DNA of 64,000 bases from Pseudalkalibacillus berkeleyi (GTDB lineage: Bacteria > Bacillota > Bacilli > Bacillales > Fictibacillaceae): positions 992,001-1,056,000 of the forward strand of contig NZ_JAKIJS010000001.1 of the NCBI RefSeq assembly GCF_021608225.1. Direction: 5' to 3'. Made by a program: the position numbers and the translations under genes. The notes beneath the pieces are model-generated. The model made no database searches. It saw nothing but the letters and a program-made list of their open reading frames with translations, and was not told where the DNA came from. Shown one piece after another: positions 20,876 through 29,483 of the stretch. How positions within the stretch are numbered: the stretch's first letter is position 1; each line of letters opens with the position of its first letter.

Positions 20876-21150
20876 TTGGGAGTTTAAAGTGTGAGTGTCA
20901 TATTTATGACACTCACTCTTTAAAAGAAAAAAGGTCGGTTGTCAAGAAGGTGATTCAAAGACTGAAACAACGATTTAACGTTGCAGTTGCAGAAACAGAT
21001 CACCATGACTTGTGGCAACGATTTGAAATTGGTATTGTTACAATATCAAAGGATAAGCAAATGGTGGAAAAAGAGTTACAAAAAGTATTAGAATCCTTTG
21101 ATCAGTATGAAGAATTTCAAGTAACTTCTTACCAAATGGAAATACTGTAA
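20872..21150 (+). CDS. ylxP: YlxP, DUF503 family protein
   Basis: A 92-residue protein of the DUF503 family, with the conserved start [23 protein letters not shown] and a Lys/Glu-rich second half. Its ATG overlaps the infB stop by four bases, so it is translated by coupling. The fold is ferredoxin-like in known structures. Its function is unknown; constant linkage with infB and rbfA suggests a ribosome-related role, which is inference. Confidence 0.92.
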   Translation: MIGSLKCECHIYDTHSLKEKRSVVKKVIQRLKQRFNVAVAETDHHDLWQRFEIGIVTISKDKQMVEKELQKVLESFDQYEEFQVTSYQMEIL

Positions 21151-21229
21151 TATAAGTCGGAGATAAATTAAATTACACCTAAGGACCAACGTATTTTCTT
21201 GGTCTTCATAAAGAAATGAGGTGCTTTGT

Positions 21230-21580
21230 ATGAGTAATGTACGTGCAAATCGCGTAGCAGAGCAAATGAAAAAGGAACTAGGGGAAATCATTGGACAAAA
21301 GATCAAAGATCCAAGAGTAGGTTTCGTAACGGTAACCGCTGTTGAAGTAACAGGTGACTTACAGCAAGCTACCATTTTTATATCAGTCTTTGGAGACGAT
21401 GATGAGAAAGCAAACACACTAGCTGGATTAGCAAAAGCTACAGGATTTATTCGTTCAGAAATTGGCAAACGAATTCGCCTGAGAAAAACACCTGAAATTT
21501 TGTTCCAATTTGATCACTCGATTGAATACGGGAACAGAATTGAAACCCTACTCGGTGAAATAAACGACAATAGGGAATAA
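21230..21580 (+). CDS. rbfA: 30S ribosome-binding factor A
   Basis: This 116-residue KH-like protein helps late 16S rRNA 5'-end maturation and is associated with cold adaptation. [37 protein letters not shown] and [17 protein letters not shown] are diagnostic. The ATG 21230 behind atgaggtg is chosen. A GTG nine bases upstream lies in the ribosome binding site. Length matches B. subtilis RbfA (117). Confidence 0.97.
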   Translation: MSNVRANRVAEQMKKELGEIIGQKIKDPRVGFVTVTAVEVTGDLQQATIFISVFGDDDEKANTLAGLAKATGFIRSEIGKRIRLRKTPEILFQFDHSIEYGNRIETLLGEINDNRE

Positions 21581-21583
21581 TCG

Positions 21584-21616
21584 AAAAGGGAAAGGGGGCA
21601 ACCCTTTCCCTTTTAC
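21584..21616 (+). terminator. Terminator after rbfA
   Basis: AAAAGGGAAAGGG (21584-21596) pairs perfectly with CCCTTTCCCTTTT (21602-21614) around GGCAA. It separates the rimP-rbfA unit from truB. Confidence 0.93.
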
Positions 21617-21649
21617 TACTTAAATGTTTTGTTTGAGGATGTGTGTAAG

Positions 21650-22564
21650 ATGAAAGAAGATGGAATCCTTCCATTACATAAGCCTAGAGGCATGACCTCT
21701 CATGACTGTGTTGCGAAACTGAGAAAATTACTCCGTACGAAACGTGTAGGACATACTGGCACACTTGACCCAGCGGTCACTGGCGTGTTACCTATTTGTG
21801 TGAATCGTGCTACTAAAGTTGCCGAATATATGAGTGCGTACAATAAGACATACGAAGCAACCATTTCGATTGGTACCTCAACTACTACTGAGGATCAGAC
21901 GGGTGAAGTGGTTGAACAGCAAAACCCTGGTAACATTGCGCTCGCTGATGTCCAGAAAGTTCTAGAATCATTTGTCGGTGAAATTGAACAAACACCACCT
22001 ATGTTTTCAGCAGTAAAAGTAAAAGGTAAGAGACTATATGAATATGCTCGTGAAGGAATAACGATAGAACGACCATCAAGGAAAGTTATGATTCATTCTA
22101 TAGAACTTTTATCTGATCCTGAGTACAATTCTACGAATCATGTAGATTTCTCTATTCGGGTAACTTGTAGCAAAGGTACTTATATTCGAACTTTAGCAGT
22201 TGATATAGGAAAATCACTTGGAAAGCCGGCACACATGTCAAACTTAACGAGGACAAAATCCGGTCCTTTTTCACTTGAAGATTCCTTCACGTTTGAAGAA
22301 ATTGAGCAACATCTCAATGATGAAAAACCCGCTGAGGAATTATTTCTGCCGATTGAGCAGGCGTTATCTATATTCCCAGCAGTAACAGTCACATCAGAAG
22401 TAGAACAAAAGATACTAAATGGTGCTGTAATAGAAGAGACGAAAGAACTTTCCAATCCCAGGTCTGCAGTTTATAATGAACGTGGAGAGTGTCTAGCTAT
22501 TTACGTTCGACATCCGAATCGCCCAGGGTGGGTCAAACCTGAAAAGGTGATTAAAATTCATTAA
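21650..22564 (+). CDS. truB: tRNA pseudouridine(55) synthase
   Basis: This 304-residue enzyme makes pseudouridine 55 in the T-loop of tRNA. The active site HTGTLDP carries the catalytic Asp40. GILPLHKPRGMTSHDCV at the start, KTYEA, QTPPMFSAVKVKGKRLYEYAR and the C-terminal PUA-like segment (LAIYVRHPNRPGWVKPEKV) are all present. ATG 21650 behind gagg is preferred over TTG 21629. Length is close to B. subtilis TruB (309). ribF follows within about 20 bases. Confidence 0.97.
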   Translation: MKEDGILPLHKPRGMTSHDCVAKLRKLLRTKRVGHTGTLDPAVTGVLPICVNRATKVAEYMSAYNKTYEATISIGTSTTTEDQTGEVVEQQNPGNIALADVQKVLESFVGEIEQTPPMFSAVKVKGKRLYEYAREGITIERPSRKVMIHSIELLSDPEYNSTNHVDFSIRVTCSKGTYIRTLAVDIGKSLGKPAHMSNLTRTKSGPFSLEDSFTFEEIEQHLNDEKPAEELFLPIEQALSIFPAVTVTSEVEQKILNGAVIEETKELSNPRSAVYNERGECLAIYVRHPNRPGWVKPEKVIKIH

Positions 22565-22582
22565 AGAACTTAGGTGGTAAAT

Positions 22583-23527
22583 TTGAAAATATATAGGATT
22601 GACCACACACAAATATATAACAATAAGTCTGTTCATCCGGCTGCTATGGCAATCGGTTACTTTGATGGTATTCATATGGGACATAAGAAGGTTATTTGTA
22701 CTGCAAAAAGCATTGCTGACGAACAGGGATTAGAATCTGCTGTGATGACATTTGATCCTCATCCATCTGTTGTTCTTGGAAGAGAGCGGGTAGAGAAAGC
22801 ACATATCACACCTATGGAAGACAAGGTTCAAGTCATTGAATCGTTGGGAATAGATCGACTGTACATTGTAACTTTTAATAAAGGATTTGCCTCATTAACA
22901 CCTCAACAATTTGTTGATCAGTTCATCATCGGTTTTAATATTAAACACGTTGTAGCTGGGTTTGATTTTTCATTTGGGAAAAAAGGTGAAGGCACAATGG
23001 AAACACTCCCTTTCCATTCCAGAGGCCAATTTAAACATACAGTGATCAACAAAGTATCGATAGAAGGTCAAAAAGTTAGCTCTACATTAATCAGGACACT
23101 TATTGAAAATGGACAGGTCCAGGATATTCCAACATTCTTAGGCAGACATTATCAAGTAGGCGGACGTGTTATTCACGGAGATAATCGAGGACATACAATC
23201 GGTTTTCCTACTGCAAACATTCATCTTGAAAATACATACATGATTCCACAAGTAGGCGTGTATGCAGTTAAAATGAATGTTAACGGCGAATGGTACGATG
23301 GTGTATGTAACGTTGGATACAAACCTACATTTAAAGATGACAAGCCAGATCAGCCTGGTATTGAAGTCCATCTGTTTGAATTTGATGCTGAAATTTATGG
23401 TGAGTATGTCTTTGTGAAATGGTGTAATCGTATTAGGGGTGAGAAAAAATTCTCCTCCATAGAAGAACTGAAAGCACAAATAGCTGAAGATGTTTCCACA
23501 GCTAAACAGATTCTACAACATTCATAG
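22583..23527 (+). CDS. ribF: Bifunctional riboflavin kinase/FAD synthetase
   Basis: This 314-residue enzyme (RibC in B. subtilis) phosphorylates riboflavin to FMN and adenylates it to FAD. The N-terminal nucleotidyltransferase domain has AIGYFDGIHMGHKKVI. The C-terminal flavokinase domain (about 180-310) has RGHTIGFPTANI and GVYAV. I prefer the TTG at 22583, five bases after taggtgg, over a GTG inside that site. In B. subtilis, loss of this activity releases the FMN riboswitch on rib genes. No FMN riboswitch is present here. Confidence 0.95.
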   Translation: MKIYRIDHTQIYNNKSVHPAAMAIGYFDGIHMGHKKVICTAKSIADEQGLESAVMTFDPHPSVVLGRERVEKAHITPMEDKVQVIESLGIDRLYIVTFNKGFASLTPQQFVDQFIIGFNIKHVVAGFDFSFGKKGEGTMETLPFHSRGQFKHTVINKVSIEGQKVSSTLIRTLIENGQVQDIPTFLGRHYQVGGRVIHGDNRGHTIGFPTANIHLENTYMIPQVGVYAVKMNVNGEWYDGVCNVGYKPTFKDDKPDQPGIEVHLFEFDAEIYGEYVFVKWCNRIRGEKKFSSIEELKAQIAEDVSTAKQILQHS

Positions 23528-23537
23528 AAACTATGAG

Positions 23538-23566
23538 TTGCATTTCGTATCGAAAAGCTGTATTCT
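23538..23566 (+). promoter_or_regulatory. Putative promoter of rpsO
   Basis: TTGCAT (23538-23543), a 17-base spacer, TATTCT (23561-23566). Initiation near 23573 would start at the first leader hairpin. Confidence 0.5.
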
Positions 23567-23572
23567 ATTAAT

Positions 23573-23650
23573 TGTACTAAAAGTACACAACCGCTTCTTG
23601 GCACAACGACTCACCGACGTTTGCTAGGGAGAAGGGGATTAAAGAAAAGG
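23573..23650 (+). promoter_or_regulatory. Structured rpsO leader, candidate S15 autoregulatory RNA
   Basis: Hairpin 1: TGTACT (23573-23578) pairs with AGTACA (23582-23587). Hairpin 2: CTTCT (23594-23598), TGGCA (23599-23603) and AACG (23605-23608) pair in order with AGAAG (23630-23634), TGCTA (23622-23626) and CGTT (23618-23621). Hairpin 2 ends about 14 bases before the aaaggaggtg ribosome binding site. S15 is known to regulate its own mRNA in several Firmicutes; this assignment is inferred from position and folding. Confidence 0.42.
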
Positions 23651-23661
23651 AGGTGAATAGG

Positions 23662-23931
23662 ATGGCTATTTCACAAGAGCGTAAAAACGGACTAATTGAA
23701 GAGTATAAGACTCATGATAACGATACAGGGTCTCCAGAAGTACAGATTGCTATCCTTACTGAGCAAATTAACGAATTGAACGATCATTTACGAACTCATA
23801 AGAAGGATCACCACTCACGTCGTGGTCTATTGAAAATGGTTGGTAAGCGTCGTAATTTGTTAACGTACTTACGTAAGAAAGACGTAACTCGATATCGTAC
23901 ACTAATCAACAAACTTGGTTTACGTCGATAG
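23662..23931 (+). CDS. rpsO: 30S ribosomal protein S15
   Basis: An 89-residue S15, the usual length. [37 protein letters not shown] and the [16 protein letters not shown] segments are diagnostic. S15 is a primary 16S rRNA-binding protein that nucleates the platform of the 30S subunit. The ATG at 23662 follows aaaggaggtg. An in-frame GTG nine bases upstream sits inside that site. A terminator follows, then pnp with its own promoter. Confidence 0.98.
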   Translation: MAISQERKNGLIEEYKTHDNDTGSPEVQIAILTEQINELNDHLRTHKKDHHSRRGLLKMVGKRRNLLTYLRKKDVTRYRTLINKLGLRR

Positions 23932-23938
23932 TTACCAG

Positions 23939-23965
23939 AAAAGCGGGATTAATCCCCGCTTTTTT
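23939..23965 (+). terminator. Terminator after rpsO
   Basis: AAAAGCGGG (23939-23947) pairs with CCCGCTTTT (23955-23963), followed by TTG. Compact and strong. Confidence 0.9.
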
Positions 23966-24110
23966 GTTAGCTTTAAAACCTGATCACACATGTTCCTAAA
24001 ATAGGAATGAGGATCGTAGGTGACTCTGAGATTGTATACATAAATAGGCTACTGACATTTGAGCCATTGGTAGATCAATTAAGCAGTCGTAATTCTTAGT
24101 GTTCTCGACT

Positions 24111-24138
24111 TTTTGAACACCTGAATTTGGGTTATAAT
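24111..24138 (+). promoter_or_regulatory. Putative promoter of pnp
   Basis: A consensus -10 TATAAT (24133-24138) with TTTTGA (24111-24116) at a 16-base spacing. The -10 is strong and the -35 weak. It lies about 50 bases before the pnp start. Confidence 0.55.
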
Positions 24139-24188
24139 AGAACAGTGTAAACATAATTTTATGAAGTTTGAGAGGAGTTCTCATTAAA

Positions 24189-26294
24189 ATGGAGCAAAAC
24201 AAACATGTTTATTCCATTGATTGGGCAGGTCGTAAGCTGACCCTTGAAATTGGAAATTTAGCTAAACAGGCAAATGGGGCAGTTATGGTTCGTTACGGTG
24301 ATACAGCAGTACTATCAACGGCTACAGCGTCTAAGGAACCGAAAAACCTTAGTTTTTTCCCATTGACAGTTAATTACGAAGAACGTTTATATGCAGTAGG
24401 AAAGATTCCTGGTGGATTTATTAAGCGTGAAGGTCGTCCAAGCGAAAAAGCTGTATTAGCTTCTCGTTTAATCGATCGACCTATTCGACCATTATTTGCT
24501 GATGGATTTCGTAATGAAGTACAAGTTGTAAGTACGGTAATGAGTGTAGATCAGGATTGTTCATCTGAGATGGCTGCAATGTTTGGATCTTCTTTAGCAC
24601 TTTCGATTTCTGATATTCCCTTTGAAGGACCGATTGCGGGTGTAACAGTTGGAAGAATTGATGGAGAATTTATCATTAATCCAACACCGGAACAAAAGGA
24701 ATCTAGTGATATCAACCTGATCGTAGCAGGAACGAAAGACGCGATTAACATGGTTGAAGCTGGGGCGAAAGAAGTACCTGAAGAAGTCATGCTTGAAGCC
24801 ATCATGTTTGGTCATGATGAAATTAAGCGATTGATTGCATTCCAAGAGGAAATCGCAGCGAAAATTGGAAAAGAAAAGATGGAAGTAAAGCTTCATACAC
24901 TTGATGAAGGGCTAACAGAAGAGGTTTCTGGTTTGTTCATTAATGAAGTGAAAGAAGCGGTTAAAGTCTTAGAAAAACATGCTAGACAAGCTGCGCTGGA
25001 TGAAGTTGCAGTGAAGGTTGCTGCTCATTATGAGGATGATGAAGAGAAAGCAGCTGAAGCGAAAGAAATCTTACATACTCTTGTGAAGAAAGAGGTAAGA
25101 AGACTTATTTTGAAAGATAAACTTCGACCAGATGGTCGTAAAGTTGATGAAATTAGACCTCTTTCATCTGATGTAGGGTTATTACCGCGTACGCATGGTT
25201 CAGGTCTATTCACACGTGGACAAACTCAAGCATTGAGTATTTGTACACTTGGAGCACTTGGAGATGTACAAGTCCTTGATGGATTGGATACGGAAGAGTC
25301 CAAACGCTTTATGCACCACTATAATTTCCCTCCGTTCAGTGTTGGAGAAACAGGATTTATGCGTGGACCTGGTCGACGTGAAATCGGACACGGCGCTTTA
25401 GGAGAACGTGCTTTAGAAGTCGTTATACCTTCTGAAGAAGAGTTTCCATATACGATCCGTCTAGTAAGTGAAGTTCTCGAATCAAACGGCTCTTCGTCAC
25501 AAGCAAGTATCTGTGCGAGTACGCTTGCAATGATGGACGCTGGTATACCTATTAAGGCACCAGTTGCAGGTATTGCAATGGGTCTAATCAGCGACGGTGA
25601 AGACGTTACTGTGTTAACTGATATTCAAGGTATGGAAGACCATCTTGGAGATATGGACTTTAAAGTAGCTGGAACTCCTTCTGGTGTTACTGCGCTTCAA
25701 ATGGATATAAAGATCTCTGGAATCAGCCGTGAAGTTTTGAAGGAAGCTATGTTCCAAGCAAGAAATGGACGTAGTGAAATATTAGATTCCATGCTCAGTA
25801 CGTTAGCAGCATCTCGTACTCAGCTTTCAGAATATGCACCGAAGATCCTGACAATGAAAATTAAGCCAGATAAGATTCGAGATGTTATTGGACCGAGTGG
25901 AAAGATTATCAATAAGATTATTGAAGAAACTGGTGTGAAAATTGACATTGAACAGGATGGCACGATTTTCATTGCCTCTACGAATGAAGCCATGAACACA
26001 AAAGCTAAAGAGACGATTGAAGATATCGTTCGTGAAGTAGAAGTTGGAGAAATGTACCTCGGTAAAGTTAAGCGAATTGAGAAGTTTGGAGCATTCGTCG
26101 AACTGTTCAGTGGTAAGGACGGACTCGTTCATATTTCAGAGCTTGCAGAAGAGCGAATCGGTAAAGTCGAAGATGTCGTTAAGCTAGGGGACGAATTACT
26201 TGTAAAAGTAACGGAAATAGATAACCAAGGACGAGTAAACCTCTCGCGTAAAGCAGTCCTTAAAGAACAGAAAAAAGAACAAGAACAAAGCTAA
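24189..26294 (+). CDS. pnp: Polyribonucleotide nucleotidyltransferase (PNPase)
   Basis: This 701-residue enzyme is the phosphorolytic 3'-5' exoribonuclease of the mRNA decay machinery and partner of RNase Y. Order: first RNase PH domain ([11 protein letters not shown]), helical linker, second RNase PH domain (about 300-530; [33 protein letters not shown]), KH domain ([21 protein letters not shown]), and C-terminal S1 domain ([20 protein letters not shown]). B. subtilis PnpA is 705 residues. ATG 24189 after gagaggag is chosen over a TTG seven codons upstream. Confidence 0.98.
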   Translation: MEQNKHVYSIDWAGRKLTLEIGNLAKQANGAVMVRYGDTAVLSTATASKEPKNLSFFPLTVNYEERLYAVGKIPGGFIKREGRPSEKAVLASRLIDRPIRPLFADGFRNEVQVVSTVMSVDQDCSSEMAAMFGSSLALSISDIPFEGPIAGVTVGRIDGEFIINPTPEQKESSDINLIVAGTKDAINMVEAGAKEVPEEVMLEAIMFGHDEIKRLIAFQEEIAAKIGKEKMEVKLHTLDEGLTEEVSGLFINEVKEAVKVLEKHARQAALDEVAVKVAAHYEDDEEKAAEAKEILHTLVKKEVRRLILKDKLRPDGRKVDEIRPLSSDVGLLPRTHGSGLFTRGQTQALSICTLGALGDVQVLDGLDTEESKRFMHHYNFPPFSVGETGFMRGPGRREIGHGALGERALEVVIPSEEEFPYTIRLVSEVLESNGSSSQASICASTLAMMDAGIPIKAPVAGIAMGLISDGEDVTVLTDIQGMEDHLGDMDFKVAGTPSGVTALQMDIKISGISREVLKEAMFQARNGRSEILDSMLSTLAASRTQLSEYAPKILTMKIKPDKIRDVIGPSGKIINKIIEETGVKIDIEQDGTIFIASTNEAMNTKAKETIEDIVREVEVGEMYLGKVKRIEKFGAFVELFSGKDGLVHISELAEERIGKVEDVVKLGDELLVKVTEIDNQGRVNLSRKAVLKEQKKEQEQS

Positions 26295-26325
26295 GAGACG
26301 GATATTGATTCCGCCTCTTTTTTTT
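26293..26325 (+). terminator. Terminator after pnp
   Basis: AAGAGACGGA (26293-26302) pairs with TCCGCCTCTT (26310-26319), one mismatch, followed by TTTTTT. Confidence 0.82.
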
Positions 26326-26365
26326 AGATAAAAAAGTATAAATTATTGGTCACATAGATGTAATG

Positions 26366-26549
26366 TCTAGCTTTAGCACCCAGTCACTTGGATCACTTCA
26401 GTCCTCCTGCGGCGGTCGACACATTGATTCAGATCAATAAATCAATAAGATAGAACCCACGCAGAGCCGAACTTTGTTTGGCTCGAGCCTCCTCGTTGGA
26501 TTTCCAGTGACCTTCGTGACTAAGTAGGGTGCTTGCGCTTTTCTTTTTT
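26366..26549 (+). repeat. Large copy of dispersed intergenic repeat B
   Basis: About 184 bases fill the pnp-ylxY gap. The ends are complementary: AGCTTTAGCACCC (26369-26381) and GGGTGCTTGCGCT (26527-26539), 10 of 13 positions. The interior is GC-rich with CTCCTGCGGCGGTCG, ACGCAGAGCCGAAC, TTGGCTCGAGCCTCCTCG and CCAGTGACCTTCGTGAC. It ends in CTTTTCTTTTTT, so its RNA would fold into a long hairpin with a terminator-like tail. No coding capacity. Confidence 0.75.
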
Positions 26550-26615
26550 GCGATGAACGATGTTCTATCCTGTCTGATGCAAACATAGTTTTACAATAGA
26601 AAGGGGTGGACAGGG

Positions 26616-27608
26616 TTGAAGAGAAAAGCACCTTTCTTCGCGCTTATGCTCATCGTTTTGATTACGTATGCAAGTGTACAAAATCCCTGGACGAATCAAT
26701 ATATTAGTAAATTGAAGGATGAGGCTACAACCGTAACAGCTACAATGAAAGATCATGATGAACTAAGAGCACAAATTAAACAATTCAGCGAGACGAACAC
26801 AATTCCACCTATTAATGCACGTTTGGATCCTGTATGGAAAGCGATTCCAGGCTACAATGGATTGTCAGTAGATCAAGAAGCCTCCCTTAATCGAATGAAG
26901 AAGAATAAACAATTCAATGAAGCTTTAATCGTTTACAAACAGACAAAACCAGAAGTTTCATTAGAAGACTTGCCGGCTTCTCCAATTTATAAAGGCAATC
27001 CCGAAAAGCCTATGGTCACATTTCTTGTCAATGTTGCATGGGGGAATGAATATCTAACTGAAATACTTGAAACAATGAAGAAACATAAAATACATTCGAC
27101 TTTTTTTCTTGATGGTTCTTGGGTAAAGAAGAATCAAGATTTGTCTAAAATTATCCATGAAGAAGGGCATGAAATTGGTAATCATGCGTATTCTCACCCT
27201 GATATGAAGAGATTAACGAATCCGAGAATTAAGGAAGAAATTCAAAAGACAAATGAAATTATTGAGAGTACAGTTCATGTTGCTCCTCAATGGTTCGCGC
27301 CACCAAGTGGTAGTTTTAGAGATGACGTTGTTCAAATCGCTCATACGTTAAATATGAAAACAATCCTTTGGTCAGTAGACACAGTGGATTGGCGCAATCC
27401 AGACCCGAACCAAATGTCTAAAAGAGTTTTATCTAAAGTTCACCCTGGTGCGATGATTCTTATGCATCCGACAAAATCTTCCGCAAGTGCTTTAGAACAA
27501 ATGATTATAGGAATACAGGCGAAAGGCTATACGATCGGAACGGTCACACAATTGATGAGTGAAAAACGAATCGTGAAGTCTAAGAAAAAACCTGAACCTT
27601 CCAATTAA
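26616..27608 (+). CDS. ylxY: YlxY, polysaccharide deacetylase-like sporulation protein
   Basis: A 330-residue protein with an N-terminal hydrophobic anchor or signal (about 5-20) and a NodB-fold domain (about 130-320). The usual first metal motif TFDDG is replaced by the FLVNVAWGNE segment, so the metal-binding aspartates are not visible. HAYSHPDM, the PPSGSFRDD region, SVDTVDWRNP and ILMHPT are retained. This pattern is what I recall for the YlxY subfamily, which is placed with sporulation proteins; enzymatic activity is doubtful. The start is TTG 26616 behind aaaggggtgg. It lies downstream of pnp as in Bacillus, with repeat B in between. Confidence 0.88.
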   Translation: MKRKAPFFALMLIVLITYASVQNPWTNQYISKLKDEATTVTATMKDHDELRAQIKQFSETNTIPPINARLDPVWKAIPGYNGLSVDQEASLNRMKKNKQFNEALIVYKQTKPEVSLEDLPASPIYKGNPEKPMVTFLVNVAWGNEYLTEILETMKKHKIHSTFFLDGSWVKKNQDLSKIIHEEGHEIGNHAYSHPDMKRLTNPRIKEEIQKTNEIIESTVHVAPQWFAPPSGSFRDDVVQIAHTLNMKTILWSVDTVDWRNPDPNQMSKRVLSKVHPGAMILMHPTKSSASALEQMIIGIQAKGYTIGTVTQLMSEKRIVKSKKKPEPSN

Positions 27609-27637
27609 TTGTCGAATGAAGTCTTAAATGGTATAGT
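27609..27637 (+). promoter_or_regulatory. Putative promoter of mlpA
   Basis: TTGTCG (27609-27614), a 17-base spacer, TATAGT (27632-27637), directly after the ylxY stop. Downstream, an 8-base inverted repeat AATCAAAA/TTTTGATT (27653-27660 and 27680-27687) brackets the leader up to the ribosome binding site. Confidence 0.5.
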
Positions 27638-27701
27638 GGTTCTAAGTAAGAGAATCAAAATACCTACATAACTTTCCTGTTTTGATTTAGGAGGAGTAAG
27701 A

Positions 27702-28946
27702 TTGATAACGAAACATACTTGCAAAAATGGTGTACGCATTATTACTGAAAACATACCTAGTGTTCGTTCTGTTGCAATTGGAATATGGATTGGAACAGGA
27801 TCGCGGTTTGAAGACACGAGCAACAATGGTATTTCTCACTTCTTGGAACATATGTTTTTCAAAGGGACGAAAACACGTAATGCAAGAGAAATTGCTGAGT
27901 CTTTTGATTCAATCGGAGGTCAAGTGAACGCGTTTACTTCAAAAGAGTATACGTGCTATTATGCTAAAGTTTTAGACAATCATGCTTCTCGTGCTTTAGA
28001 TACGTTAGCTGATATGTTTTTCAACTCTAACTTTGATGAAGATGAATTAATGAAAGAAAAGAATGTCGTATTAGAAGAAATTAAGATGTATGAAGATACA
28101 CCAGATGATATTGTTCATGATTTATTAAGTGAAGCGACCTATCATCATCATCCATTGGCATATCCAATCCTTGGAACTGAGGAGACTTTGAATTCATTCA
28201 ATGGTCAATCTTTACGAGATTACATGGATCACTTTTATACGCCAGATAATATCGTAATCTCTGTTGCTGGTAATGTAGATGATTCCTTCATTAAAGAAGT
28301 TGAATCTCTCTTTGGAAGTTACACTTCAACAAACAGTAAGCCAGAGGTAACGAAACCAGCATTTTGTACCGAAAAGAAAGCAAGAAAGAAAGAGACTGAA
28401 CAAGCACATTTATGTATAGGTTATGAAGGACTTTCAGTTGGAGATCAACATATCTTTGACCTAATTGTTCTCAACAATATTTTTGGTGGAAGTATGAGTA
28501 GTCGTTTGTTTCAAGAAGTAAGAGAACAGAAGGGACTTGCATATTCCGTCTTTTCATATCACTCTGCACACTTAGATACAGGTGTCTTCAATATTTATGC
28601 TGGTACGGCACCGAACCAACTAGATGAAGTTTATGAAACGGTATCCTCTATCGTTGATACTATGAAAGACAAAGGGGTAACCGAAAAGGAAGTCTCCAAC
28701 AGTAAAGAGCAAATTAAAGGGAGTCTCATGTTGAGTTTAGAAAGTACGAATAGCCGAATGAGCCGCAATGGAAGACATGAGCTTTTATTAAAGAAGCAAC
28801 GTTCTTTAGATGAAATTTTACAGAGTATTGATCATGTTTCTAAACAAAATGTTGATCAATTGATTCATCAAATCTTTACAAGTGATTTCTCTAGTTCACT
28901 TATCAGTCCAGATGGAAAATTCCCAAAAAGCTTTCCTTCGAATTAA
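27702..28946 (+). CDS. mlpA: M16-family zinc metallopeptidase MlpA (YmxG)
   Basis: This 414-residue peptidase of the mitochondrial-processing-peptidase-like group has an intact inverted zinc motif HFLEH at residues 46-50. The downstream zinc-ligand region EKNVVLEEIKMYEDTPDD and the C-terminal half with FGGSMSSRLFQEVREQKGLAYSV are also present. The B. subtilis homologue affects extracellular enzyme production, hence the name; its physiological substrate is unknown. It starts at TTG 27702 behind a strong aggaggag. A terminator follows. Confidence 0.94.
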   Translation: MITKHTCKNGVRIITENIPSVRSVAIGIWIGTGSRFEDTSNNGISHFLEHMFFKGTKTRNAREIAESFDSIGGQVNAFTSKEYTCYYAKVLDNHASRALDTLADMFFNSNFDEDELMKEKNVVLEEIKMYEDTPDDIVHDLLSEATYHHHPLAYPILGTEETLNSFNGQSLRDYMDHFYTPDNIVISVAGNVDDSFIKEVESLFGSYTSTNSKPEVTKPAFCTEKKARKKETEQAHLCIGYEGLSVGDQHIFDLIVLNNIFGGSMSSRLFQEVREQKGLAYSVFSYHSAHLDTGVFNIYAGTAPNQLDEVYETVSSIVDTMKDKGVTEKEVSNSKEQIKGSLMLSLESTNSRMSRNGRHELLLKKQRSLDEILQSIDHVSKQNVDQLIHQIFTSDFSSSLISPDGKFPKSFPSN

Positions 28947-28958
28947 TATTTTCTATGG

Positions 28959-28993
28959 AGTGTCTGACCAACTAATTGGTCTGGCACTTTTTC
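28959..28993 (+). terminator. Terminator after mlpA
   Basis: AGTGTCTGACCAA (28959-28971) pairs with TTGGTCTGGCACT (28976-28988), one mismatch and one wobble, loop CTAA, followed by TTTTCTTTTT. Confidence 0.88.
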
Positions 28994-29124
28994 TTTTTCA
29001 TGAGCTCTTATAGACAGTATATTGATTTCACTTGTAGAAAAGTTGAAAGCCTTGCAATTAAATACTTCATCCCTACATATAATGGAGAAGACGAGGTTAA
29101 ACAAACCGATAAGGGGGAAGTGTA

Positions 29125-29382
29125 ATGAGGCTGAGTGAAATATTGGGTAAAGAAATCATTGATCATACTAAAGGGGAGAAACTGGGTGTACTTTCCTACG
29201 CTGAGTTTATTATAGATGAACAGGGTGGTTATATACATACTTTAGAAATTCCTCTTACAGAGTGGAATGGCTTACGCAAACGCAAAACGACGATACAATT
29301 TCGCTGGAATAAGATATATAGAGTGGGAGAAGAGACAATCTTAGTCGATCCCTCTCAAGCTGATATTCAATCTAAATATTAA
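29125..29382 (+). CDS. ymxH: YlmC/YmxH-family sporulation protein
   Basis: An 85-residue PRC-barrel-like protein of the YlmC/YmxH family, with MRLSEILGKEIIDHTKGEKLGVLSYAEFIID at the start and YRVGEETILVD near the end. Family members are conserved in endospore formers and expressed in sporulation, but no biochemical function is known. It starts at ATG 29125 behind gataaggggg. Its place between mlpA and spoVFA is the Bacillus order. Confidence 0.92.
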   Translation: MRLSEILGKEIIDHTKGEKLGVLSYAEFIIDEQGGYIHTLEIPLTEWNGLRKRKTTIQFRWNKIYRVGEETILVDPSQADIQSKY

Positions 29383-29483
29383 TAATCACCTTGGAAGTGC
29401 ATTCTTCATATGATGTTGAAGAATCAGCACTTAAGTATATTATTCCTCCGTATGAAAAAGACGAATGAGAAAGGGGAGGAACG

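Noticed and set aside
21088-21468. 126-residue minus-strand ORF over ylxP-rbfA
   Set aside because: It is antisense to two well-supported genes and has no recognisable domain or start signal.
22565-22582. FMN riboswitch upstream of ribF
   Set aside because: Only 18 bases separate truB from ribF, so no RFN element can be present.
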